A stretch of 64,000 nucleotides of DNA from Boswellia sacra (taxonomy: Eukaryota > Streptophyta > Magnoliopsida > Sapindales > Burseraceae). The translations under genes were made by a program, and so were the position numbers. The notes under the pieces were generated by a model. It was not told the origin of the DNA. It saw only the letters and a program-made list of their open reading frames with translations, and made no database searches. Numbering within the stretch: position 1 is the first letter of the stretch; each line of letters starts with the position of its first letter. The stretch is from positions 248,001-312,000 of the forward strand of contig SNVD02009077.1 of the NCBI GenBank assembly GCA_013180625.2. The letters run 5' to 3'. Below, in pieces: positions 44,301 through 55,159 of the stretch.

Positions 44301-47300
44301 TCTTTCAATCATAGCTTTCTGGATTAAGAAATTGATTAAATTAGCCTTTTAATTTAAGATGCTGATGTAACTGTAACTCTCTTTTATTTAAACAACATAT
44401 CAGTTATCTATCAAACGCAATACACTCTTGCAAATTCACCAAGTTCTTCCTATGCTAACCAAGACAGGATAGGAGTAAAGGACAGTTAGAAACAACAGTA
44501 GGAATACAAGTACTTCATAGGGATCCTGACTTCCCTTCAAGTTCGAAGCAGCACTTAAGCTCAGATGAAAACAAGTTCATTGCTTACACAAATAAGCCAG
44601 CACAATTTTTCAGTAAGTGTTCAGACACATATTGGGCTTGGGCATATGACTAAAAAGATCTATATGATACCCATATGTGAGATGGCCCAATATTTGTTCA
44701 AACTGACACCATTTCGGAAGTCCATCAATAGCAGAAAAATAAGACAACTTAAATGAGCATTGCACCCGTATGGTACATCATCATAAAAATCTACTAAAAC
44801 CCATATCTTTTTGCTGGACAACCTAAAGTCTTCAAGCTTACAAACACAAAATAGATCCAGCAAAAGTTCCAACTATCTACAGAAATAGAGGGTTTGCTAA
44901 TACATTTTCTTTAATTCTCTGTCATTTTAGTGTTTGAAGTCTGGGCGTTTATTGACAACAATATCTAATTATCATATCAAGTATAAATGGAAGTCACTTC
45001 ATCACTTCATCATGTACTTTTTGGCAACCATTTCAATTAGAAACCACTAAAGCAAGGTTATTTCATGAGCACTCAGCACCTTCAGGGCTGTACCACAAAA
45101 CCAGAAATTTAGCAATACATCAGCCAGCCATGCATCGGCAATAAAGGAACACTGGAGTATGTACCAATTAGGCAATAATTTAAATCAAACACAATGTATC
45201 AAAGTCATAAGACTGCACAAATATTCTTATGCCAACAGTTCACTACGCAATATTTTGTCTATTATATCTCAGATGTTGTCTGTATTATATGGAATTCCAA
45301 CCTGAATTGCGCTATGTATCAGAGGATCCCCAAGAAATTGCTTGCTCTATTTGCTGCAACTTAGATCCTGATATAGCCCTTGCAGTACGTAATACCTTGA
45401 TTCCACTCAATCTCACAGGGTCTAAGCAACACACTAACTTGCACCTTACTTACCATAGCATGAAAAACAAATATAGTAGTGGACAAAGTCACAGGACAGA
45501 ATCCAGAAGGCATCAAACAAGGAATCAAACTAATGACAAAGAACAAATGGAAAAGTTCGAAAACGGATGAGTTGATAGGCAAATTATTATTTTACTCAAA
45601 CGCTTACACTCTCCAGCACTTCATAGTACAAAGTGTAATCTGGAAAGAGAACACTAAAAGGGCCAGAAAAGCAAGACTGCCAAGTACTTTCCCATTACAT
45701 TATAACATTGTCCTATTAAGCGGTTTTTGAAGACGGTGTAGTCTATAACACTTTTATTTTTTAATCTATTTTCAGAATTTATGGCTTTCTAAATTAGTTT
45801 CGGTTAGCATAATCTACTGCTTTCAACATCAATGAGCCAGGCATTTTTCATTTAATGGCAGCAGTTCCTTACAAAAGTTATAATCAAGTAAACACGTATG
45901 ATCACTCATACGACAAAAGAGTTAAGAGGGGAAAAGGTAGCAGAGAAATCGACATCGAACTAATTAGCTCATTTATGTATGATTTCTTTCATACAACTAC
46001 TTGATATACAGACAAATTAATTCTAATTTAAAAGACAAAACATTTGATTTTAAAGTTTCTTTTAGCTCAATTAGCCTTCATATAAAGTTATGGAAATTTA
46101 GAAAGCAAAAACTGCAGATTTCAAAGTTGTCTCTTGCTCAACCAGCCTTCATATATGGTGACAATATGATGAGTGATTAAGAATCAACTATCAAGTGTGG
46201 GCAACTTCATCTTCTGCTAGAAAAAATTAATCACATTATTTGTCTAAAGTGCCCTAAATTAATGAAGGCTTAACTCACACTAAAGTGACGTGGAAAGCAA
46301 ATTGAAGATTGTTACATTAGAATTAAAATCTAAAACTAGTATTGCGGCTTGAGCAAGGAAATGTAGAGTTCACCTCGAGAAGCAAAAGTCCAATGACGCC
46401 AAGAACAAGGCCCGAAGCTCCGACCAGTCCAATGGACTCGCCAAACAAGAAGGATGCAAGCAAAGCTACTGACAATGGCTGTGAGTCAATTATAACCTGA
46501 ATCGATAAAGAAACAACAGTTTGAGAAAATTGGCAATGGAAATGAAATGTCAATCAAGAATTTAATTAAGCAAATGCAAAATGTCCTTACACTGCCCAAG
46601 CCGGCAGAAGTTCTCTGCAAACCCTGAGCAAGAAATCCCTGTTGTTGAGTTGAATAAGCAGTATGATTAAGTTTTGATTTTTAATTTCAATACTAGACAG
46701 TTGGGTGGGTCAAATTGAACTGTCTAGTTGTAAATACCACACACACACATAGTCCAGTTATTTCCTCATAGAGAACATCATATGAAGTGATGAGAAGACT
46801 AAGACCTGAAAACAGGAAGCATCAACAAGGGCGAAGAGAAAGATGGAAAGCCAAGCCATGAGTCCAGAGGGAACCTTTCTACCTTGAGAAGCCGCAAAAC
46901 TAACCAATAGTAAACCAGCTGGAATGAGACGAAATGCAGCCACAAAGAAAGTGCCAGCCCTTGGCAACACTTCCTTCATTGCCACCATGGCTGTTCCCCA
47001 GAAGAAAAATGGTGAAACCAAAACTGCCAATTCCCACAGCGCTGATCCCAAACATTTATCCACTTCTTCTTTTTCTTCTGTAGAGGAGACAACGCATTCC
47101 ACCTCTGTGCCCGTTCCCACACAATCAACACTGGAAGATGAAGATGGAACCATGTTTTTGTTTTTATTGCTTGTTGTACAATTGGTGACAACAAACCTTT
47201 TCTTGCATGAACAGCACGAGGTCGAAGAAGGTGAAAGCGGCGGGGCAGCATCAACATGCTTTCTGATATTCTTGGTGTTGGGAAAAGATGATGAAACTCT

Positions 47301-47369
47301 GAGAAAACAAGAAGGGCTTAAGATAGAAGGAGTGGCAGAAGCGAAGCTCCCCCAACACCCCATTCCCAC
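41311..47369 (-). CDS. Chloroplast WAT1-related EamA-type transporter, seven exons
   Basis: Exons on the - strand: 47,369-46,806; 46,638-46,591; 46,496-46,374; 43,176-43,027; 42,774-42,603; 42,360-42,300; 41,413-41,311. All junctions are GT/AG and the phases close to 406 aa plus TGA. Residues 1 to about 110 are Ser/Thr-rich with few acidic residues at the start, like a plastid transit peptide. An EamA/DMT drug-metabolite transporter follows: FFFWGTAMVAMKEVLPR opens the first repeat, VIIDSQPLSVALLASFLFGE is its typical end, the second repeat starts about WWMLLAAQSMAVGTVMVRWVSK, and SLTKLSSLTFLTPMFASIFG-FLYLGE closes it. It resembles Arabidopsis At3g02690, annotated as a chloroplastic WAT1-related protein. 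About ten membrane helices are expected. The substrate is unknown. Intron 3 is unusually long (3,197 bp). Confidence 0.93.
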
Positions 47370-47461
47370 CGACTCCTTCAGGGATTTTAGATTTCCTTTC
47401 GGCCTTTATAGATAGGATGGCATTGATGAGTAATTGACTTGGCGTGGTGCAGCGTCGACCA

Positions 47462-47467
47462 CACGTG
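47462..47467. promoter_or_regulatory. G-box (CACGTG) upstream of the WAT1-like gene
   Basis: ACACGTGATC lies 93 nt before the start codon. G-boxes are frequent in light-regulated plastid-protein promoters; its use here is inferred. Confidence 0.4.
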
Positions 47468-47608
47468 ATCACTCGTGCATGCGTGTGCAGCTGCAATGCT
47501 ACTTATATTTTTCATTTTATTTTATTTTTTTTCACAAAATAAAAACTCGAGACTTTTATATTTGGAATATGTCTTTTGATCCCCAAGCGCATCTGGTCAA
47601 AAATCCTC

Positions 47609-47639
47609 GCCCCCTCCCTCCCTCCCTCCCGCCCTCCCG
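47609..47639 (-). promoter_or_regulatory. G-quadruplex-capable tract upstream of the WAT1-like gene
   Basis: The + strand shows seven consecutive C-runs of three or four separated by single bases; the coding (-) strand therefore has matching G-runs. It lies about 240 nt upstream of the start codon. Confidence 0.5.
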
Positions 47640-48796
47640 TGGCACGAACCACCGTCAAACATCCAACATCCCCCGTGCATTAATAGATAAAATACCGATT
47701 TTTATCCTTACCATGTTAATTTTATAAAAGTAATATCATCCTTATAAATTATTTATGATGTGTCATAATTTGATTAGACGAATGAATTTCAAATCTTAGT
47801 TATATTAATTAAACGGGTGAAGTAATGTGACGATCATTCAATAATATCTTATAGTTTATATAGATGAATTTATAAAAACAGTATCACTCATTTTATAACA
47901 TTATAAGAAAAGTCCAGTATACTCCTCTGTAAAACCAACTCTAATAATAATCATTTCTATATGATTTAGAATTCAACAATGAACTTAACTCATCACTAAA
48001 TCAAATCTAATACTTCCACAACTCAAAAATCCATCATGAAATTCAATAGCTCCTAAACAATGCTGGATGAACAAGATGATCACAAGAAATGTTTTTCTTT
48101 TGAGGAACAATAAGGCGCTTCAAGCTTTGTGATGGCGTCACTATTGCTCTGGGTGGAGTTTAGCCCAACACCAACCCGGTTCTTTTTTCGGTAAAATCTG
48201 GTGTTGCTTGGAAGCAGCTTAAGGGAAGGTTAGGCTTGCCAAGTGTCCTTCAAGCATATGCTTATTGAACAATCGCTCTTATATCCTCTAATAGACATGT
48301 TAGTTATTCAAATTTATATTAATGTTAAATTTGTACTTATAAGTTAACTTAAAAGAATATTAAAGGTTCCGTAGATCACAGAGATCAAAGAATTATTTAT
48401 ATGAAAGTGTTTATTTGGGGGACATTATTATTTATTAGGCGTATATTAGTTCACAACTTGTTATAAAACAGAGTTGGACATCTAGGTAAGATTATCATGT
48501 TTTGTACCTTTGTGAGTCTCAGATCATCAACATAGTGATTTTGAATGTAAAAACATATCAAACAAGGGCAACTTTGTAATATATTTGGGTCGACCATGAT
48601 AAATCTGAGCAAACTCAAATATGAGATATTTGTCAAATATTTCCTAAGTGGTGAGTCAGCAAAGTTAACTCAAATTTCTCCTAGGCTTAAGGTCTCTTGG
48701 CAACTTTATTAAATTAATGCACTCCGCGCTTGGGTAAGGCTATTTTGCATCCATAAAATTTATATTCTAAGAGCCAAAATTTATTATACGCCCATT
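47640..48796. other. Intergenic DNA, nothing recognised
   Basis: AT-rich sequence without a convincing coding frame or repeat. Confidence 0.4.
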
Positions 48797-50110
48797 GTTA
48801 GAATTTCAAAAATAAATTGTTAGTCAATACCATATGAACTACCACGTGTTCAATTATGTGGCATTAGCATTGCTTTGTTGGTATTTTGGAGAAAATAAAG
48901 ATCTTGATATTTTATTTGATTTTTGTGTTTCAACTAAACCAATTAGAAAACTCTTAACGGTAGAATTCACAAAATTTTTTTAGAATCTGTTTTTAATCTT
49001 TGTAAAGATTTTGTATTGGATTTTGCTTTAGAAAATATTTTTTATTCTGGTTAATTATTGATTACTCTAAATATTTCTGTTTTCCTAAGCTTTTGAGATT
49101 CGCAGGTATGGAAAGATTTTGGAAATTCTTCTACAGGAAGAATGCAAAATATTTATTTTCCTATTCTGCTGCATATTTTAGTTATATCCGATATTACTGC
49201 TTCTGTTGTGAAAGACTTAACTGCCAATTATTTTCAGAATATTGTTTCAGTTTTGGAAAGTGTTTATTTTATCTTGTATTAGGAAATATTATTATCATGA
49301 TTATTCATTGAATATATTAAACGTGATTCAACTTTTCTTTATTTAAGATATGCAGATTAGTTGATTGATATCAAAAGAATCTTAAAGAATCCTTATTGGA
49401 TAAGGATTGCTTGTTAAATAAGTTCTAATATAAGAAGACTTTTAGTTCATATCTAATTTAGGAGATTAAAATATTATTTCCTATTATTTATTGATCTTTA
49501 TCTCTCAAATTATGTTGAACATCTCATGGGATCAAGAAAGGAATTACAGCTGAATGGGAACACTATATAAAGCAATCTTCACTGTTAAAAGACTTACGCA
49601 TTTAGAGAAGAAAGCAAGTGAAAGTAAAGCTATGAGAGCTAGGTTGAATTGCGTCATTTTATTATGTCTTTTTTTTTATGTGAGATCATCGAACTTTGAG
49701 TGTGGGTTTGAATGATTGCTTTCATGAGTCTGTAACTGATATCGCAGTCGTGTCTTTCTTAACTGTTGTAGTTACGATATTCGTGACTAACAAACTGCAG
49801 ACAACTTTCTTGAGATTTATCTTTGTTGAATATTATTGGGAAAGTGTTTAACAGTCAAGAAAGTTCTTGATCTGTTGGGTAGAGAAATGCAGCAAGGTTA
49901 GAAAGTTAGTCTACTAAGGTTGAAGTTCTTGAAGAGAGAGCATGGGTTACAAAGAAAGGTGTCTGAGAGAGAAAGTGGATTTCTTCTACTATAAATCCAA
50001 GTGATTTGTAATCTAGAACGACTTAGTGGATTGCAGCTTGGCTGTCCGTAGGTGTAGACTAGTTATAGCCGAACCACGTAAAACTCCTATATGCACTTTT
50101 AATTTTTAGC
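48797..50110 (+). mobile_element. Possible Copia-type LTR remnant
   Basis: The stretch starts near TGTTAGAATTTC and contains GGGAACACTATATAAAGCA (TATA-like, 49,557-49,575). It ends in GGCTGTCCGTAGGTGTAGAC...TAGCCGAACCACGTAAAA (50,040-50,090), wording typical of the 3' part of plant Copia LTRs. No target duplication or primer site was identified, so the borders are approximate. Confidence 0.4.
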
Positions 50111-52374
50111 TGGTTACATTTGATATAAATGATTTAGTTTTATGTTACGTAACTGAATCCGCAGCTTCAGAACTTACATAAATTATTGCTTTGAACACCT
50201 TTTTTAATTTTAAAAAAATACCCTTCCAAATTAATTGAGATTTTTAATAATTAAATTTGAAAATGGAAGTTTTCACATCTAGATTCTTAATTGCACATGG
50301 ATTGTTATTAGGTTAATTTTATCAAATAGAAAAGTTGGATATCATCTCAAAACTCAATATGGTAGGAACATAGACCATTACAGGTGTATCGATTTACAAT
50401 TAGAATACTTCTCTTGCTGGTGCTATACCCTAGCTTAGTGCCTCTACTTACGAGTTTCCACTTGTTGCCAAAAAATATCCGACCTTTCTTTGTCTCGTAT
50501 GTTGCAGTCTTTATAAACCATGAAAATGAAGTTACAAGAGTTGAGTGTTTAGAATATGATAAGAAAATGAAAAGTAATAGAAAAATTTATTTGTTTGAGG
50601 CTTATCTTTTATAATTTTTTATAATTATTCGAATTAGTATCCATGATACATTTAGATTTTGGTTTAATTTGGATTAAAAAGAAAATGAAAATGAAAATGA
50701 TTAAGATATTAAAATAGGTGAATGTTGAAGATGATTGTTAATATATAATAGTTGTCCTTAAAAGTAAATCACTAAATGGATATTTTAATAACAAAAAATT
50801 TAGTTTTACAAGATAAGTGTTTAGGGTATTGTTTTGGGTGCAAAAAGTCCTACCCCATAAACAACTATATTTTTGTTTGCGCTTTAAATTCAAAGCTCCA
50901 AACTTATTATTCACCTTGAGCATTAATGATACAAAGCCACTACAAATTCACACTTGAACTTTACATGGTCTATTATTCAGTTAATTCGAAGACCTAGAAC
51001 ATTTATTTATAGATCTATTCTTTAAGAGAGATTATCTTTATAAACCCATTTATTATAAATCTTGAAATCTGTATTGTAAATGTAACTGTTTTGTACCTTA
51101 GTTGAGTTGTTTAATTGACACTAAAAGAAGTTAATTAAAGGTATGAGGAACTCTAAAAGTGTATGGAACTGATTGTTTGTTTGTTTAAATTCTGAATTTA
51201 ACTTATTTTTAGACATCAGATTTTTTTATGATGATTTTTTTTACTTCAGACTAATCTAAGACATTTTCATCTTAATTAAAAAATAAAGCTAAAAAATTTT
51301 AACTTTTATCTAAATGCAAATGTCTAAATTTTTATTACTCCTTAAATTCTCCTAAATGTCCTTATAAAATTTATTTATGACCAATTTATACATAGCCTAA
51401 TATTTTAATTTTGAAACATTATTATTTATTTCTAATTTTATATTATGATTCTTTATATATTTTTAAAATTATTTTATGGTCATTTAGCTCATTTATATAT
51501 CAAAATCTTGTAGGAAAAAAAAAGTTCTTTATTCAATTATACACATTTAAATAAATTAAATTCGTAATAAATTTTGGTATACAAATATTTTTTTATGTGA
51601 AATAAAATCACAAATGAAAATAAAATATATAAATAAGGATATACGTGTAAAATCGTTAGTTTTTAGACATTTTAATTCAGATATTAAACTAAAAAAAACA
51701 AACTATTATTCAGATTTTTATATTCAAATCTATTCAGACTTCAGTTTAATTTAAATCTATTTTGATTTCAGACCAAAAAAAAAAAAAAACAATCGTGCTC
51801 TATGTCCTAGGGTTCTAAGATTTTAATAGTGAAATCCTGTGCTTAAAATTTTGAAGCATAGATTTAGGCAAGAAGTTGGTCTAACCACAATAAAAATCTT
51901 TGTATTTGATTTCTCTTACCCTTTCTCTAGAATATTGCATTAAGGGTTTAGTTACAATATATCCTATGTATCTACACATCAATGTTTTAGGAAAAAAAAT
52001 AAAATATATATCATATTGAAGGTTTATATGGCGAATAAATAAATAAATAAATAAATAAAATATTAATATGTGATAGCAGGTTTCACAATTATATAATTTA
52101 TTTTTTAAAATAATTATTGTAAATATTTTTTTAATTTGTAATTATTTCAAAAATATTGATTACATTAATATATATAAAAAAATATAAACTTGCATAACAT
52201 TTAAATTAAATTATTAAAAAGTAAAGACAACTTCTTCAAAAAAAATTTAATTGAATTTTTTTTAATAAAGTATAATTTTTTTAAAAGTTATTTTTATTTG
52301 ATGATTTAGTTCTAATTCTACAAGTTAAAAAAAAAAGAAAAGAAAATTAATTGATTTAGTGACATTAATGTATC
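50111..52374. other. AT-rich intergenic DNA
   Basis: More than 70% A+T by appearance. It has an (AAAT)n microsatellite at about 52,033-52,060 and an A-tract at 51,776-51,789. The 76-codon frame at 50,384 has no family signal. Confidence 0.5.
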
Positions 52375-53615
52375 ATGTTACAAGTTTATGTTTTGTACTC
52401 TAGTTTGTTTTGATTTGTTTCAAGTTTCATGTTACATTTTATAAGTTAATGTTATGTTTTACAAATTCATCATTCTTTCCTACTAGTCCACGTATGATTT
52501 CATGTTAAATGTTTGATTTTACTAGTTTTATGTATCATGTTGCAACTTTAATGTTTCTTATTACAATCTTGGTTAACCTTGTTGCGCAAGTGTTATGTTC
52601 TATTTTGCAAGTTAATTTAAGTTTTATAAGTTCATTGTTCTGTGTTAAAAGTCCACGTATAATTGCAAGTTAAAGGTTTGTTCTACCACTTTGAGGTGTC
52701 ATGTTGCAACTTTAATGTTCTTTGTTACAATGTTTGTTAATCTTGTTGCGAGTATTATGTTTTATTTTACAAGTTAATGTTAGATTTTAGAACTTCATCA
52801 TTCCGTGCTACAAGTCGATGTATGTTTGCAAGTGAATTGTTTAATTTTACTAATTCTAAGTGTCATGTTGCAACTTTGATGTTTATTGTTACAATTTACG
52901 TTAACCTTGTTGCAAGTGTTATATTCTATTTTATAAGTTAACATTAGGTTTTTCATCGTTCTTTGTTACAAGTCCACGTATGATTGCAAGTGAAAGGTTT
53001 GATTTTGCTACTTTTAGGTGTTAGACTACAACTAAGACGTACATAATTACAACTTTTGTTAACCTTGTTGTAATTGCCATATTCTATTTTACAAGTTAAT
53101 GTTATGTTTTACAAGCTTATCATTTCTTGTTACAAGTTGATGTTTGATTACTAGTTAAAAGTTTGATTTTGCTACTTTTAGGTGTCAGGCTATAACTAAG
53201 ACATACGTAGTAACAACTTTGGTTAACCTTGTTGCAATTGTCACATTCTATGTTTTACAAGTTAATCATTTCTTGTTACAAGTCGATGTTTGATTGCTAG
53301 TTAAAGGTTTGATTTTGCTACTTTTAGACGTCAAGCTACAACTAAAATGTTCCTAATTACAACTTGGTTAACTTGTTGCAATTTTTAGGTTTTATTTTAC
53401 AAGTTATGTTTTATAAGTTGATTGTTCTTTGTTACAAGTCCATATATGATTGCAAGTTGAAGCTTTAAGTTTGCTACTTTTACGTATCAGGCTGCAGCTA
53501 AGATATTCCTAATCACAACTCTGGTTAAAACCTTGTTGCAATTTTCACGTTCTATTTAATAAGTTAATGTTATGTTTTACAAGTTGATTGTTCCTTATTA
53601 CAAGTCCAAGCTTGA
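52375..53615 (+). repeat. Tandem array of about 160-bp units (left part)
   Basis: A landmark of GTTACAAGTCCACGTATGATTGCAAG type recurs near 52,482, 52,643, 52,803, 52,962, 53,127, 53,271, 53,428 and 53,592, a spacing of about 145-165 bp. Each unit also has AAAGGTTTGATTTTGCTAC, TTTTAGGTGTCA and ATTACAACTTTGGTTAACC. The array continues after element B at 62,874. Confidence 0.85.
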
Positions 53616-53620
53616 TTACA
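53616..53620 (+). repeat. Target-site duplication of element B (left copy, TTACA)
   Basis: TTACA precedes TGATAAGTG and recurs at 62,869-62,873. Confidence 0.95.
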
Positions 53621-55046
53621 TGATAAGTGTCTATTTATATATCATTTTCATATCAATTCGTCCATGTTTCTTTGCTATATTCCTTGGTATTTTTATGTTT
53701 TTGTGTGGTTTTTGATGTTTGTAGGAGTTTTGGAGGAACTTACACAAAATTGGAGTAAAACCCTTCATTTTCACCTCTGCTAGTCAACCAATTTCTTGGA
53801 GTTGATTGTATCGATATATTAACCGGATAACATGCTATATACCATTGAAAAGCTCTCGAAGTCTATTTTCTGGAGAAATTTACGGTTCACGAATTTATGT
53901 AGTGTACCGAAAGTTGTGATAAAAATGGTATGAGAAGTGTATATTTGTAATTCCATATATCACTGTAGCATGTTATTAAATACGGGCACTGTAGCAAGTT
54001 ACTGTAGCAGAGTATTTAAACACATTTTAGGGTTTTATTTTCATAACTTGAAGAGGGGAAAACGTGGGAGGAGGCTGCATTTCTGGATTTCTCTCATCCC
54101 TTGGAGTTCTTGAAGGAGAAAGAAGATTTTGAAAGAGGAGGAACTACAATTCCAAGAAGATTCATCTACAAAGAAGATTTTCAAAGAATTTGCTAAGTTC
54201 TTTCTTTCCTTTTCAATTCTGGAATTTCTCTGTATTGTATTTGTTATTCTGATTGAATATGTGTAACTAAATCTGAATTGGTTGAGGGTGATTTCAAAGC
54301 CCTTGATATGGATTTTGTGAGTTGATTGTGTAAGAAATTGTTATCCAATTCTCTAATTGAAGTTGCTTGTATTTTCCCATATCTAATGCTTATGATTGCT
54401 TACTGATTGTATTTGGAATGGCCAACTGAATATAATCTGTTGTTGTCTATTGCTAGATTAGAAATCTTGATCCGTAATTGTCATGAATTTCCAATCATTA
54501 GTAGTAAAATTGTGATCAGAGATTGCAATTGGAAAATACAACCTAGGTTAAATAATCCGAACTTGTGTGATTATTGCTTAGATCAACCTATCTTTCTCAT
54601 CGTAATGCTTCCATTGAATTAAATTTAGAGAGCTTGTTCTAGGTTGTTTAATGGATAGAGATTAAATAAAGAGCTTGTTTTATTTAACAACAAAGTAAGG
54701 AAAGATTGGGATAACAGAGCTTGTTGTTATCTACGGTTGATAACTTCAATGCTGTAATTGGATTACAATTCTATGTTAATTCACAAATTCATATCTTGTG
54801 GCAGAGAAGGAACCCTTAACCAAGTGTCTCCCATTGATTTTTCATTCAAATTTACTTTCTGTTTTGTTATTCTTTACTTGCATTCTTATTTCATTTAGTA
54901 AATCATTCAACAAAAATCCCCCCCTGTTTAGTTTATTGTTGCTGGAAATAACAAATTCAATTAGAATCAATCCTCGTGGGAACGATATCTTACTTATCAC
55001 TTTATTACTTGTGCGACTAGTATACTTGCTAGTTTCGAACGCATCA
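53621..55046 (+). repeat. 5' LTR of element B
   Basis: TGATAAGTG...GCATCA, 1,426 bp. A TATA-like GTATTTAAACAC lies at about 54,013-54,024. The sequence continues directly into the primer site. Confidence 0.95.
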
Positions 55047-55052
55047 AGTTTT

Positions 55053-55070
55053 TGGCGCCGTTGCCGGGGA
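55053..55070 (+). promoter_or_regulatory. Primer-binding site, tRNA-Asp
   Basis: TGGCGCCGTTGCCGGGGA, six nucleotides after the LTR, is the full complement of the plant tRNA-Asp 3' end. Confidence 0.92.
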
Positions 55071-55159
55071 TTGATTTTCTAATCGATTTGTTATTTTGTT
55101 TTCATTGTTGATTCATATTTTCTTTGTTTTTCTTTTCTGATTGTTTGTGTTTAGACAAC

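Noticed and set aside
44565..45730. Short frames in the long intron of the WAT1-like gene
   Set aside because: No domain, no splice logic, and they lie in a well-supported intron.
50384..50614. A 76-codon frame with a hydrophobic start
   Set aside because: No conserved motif; expected by chance in AT-rich DNA.
52375..53615. Regularly spaced repeats considered as a CRISPR array
   Set aside because: Units are about 160 bp and directly adjacent, without unique spacers, in plant nuclear DNA.
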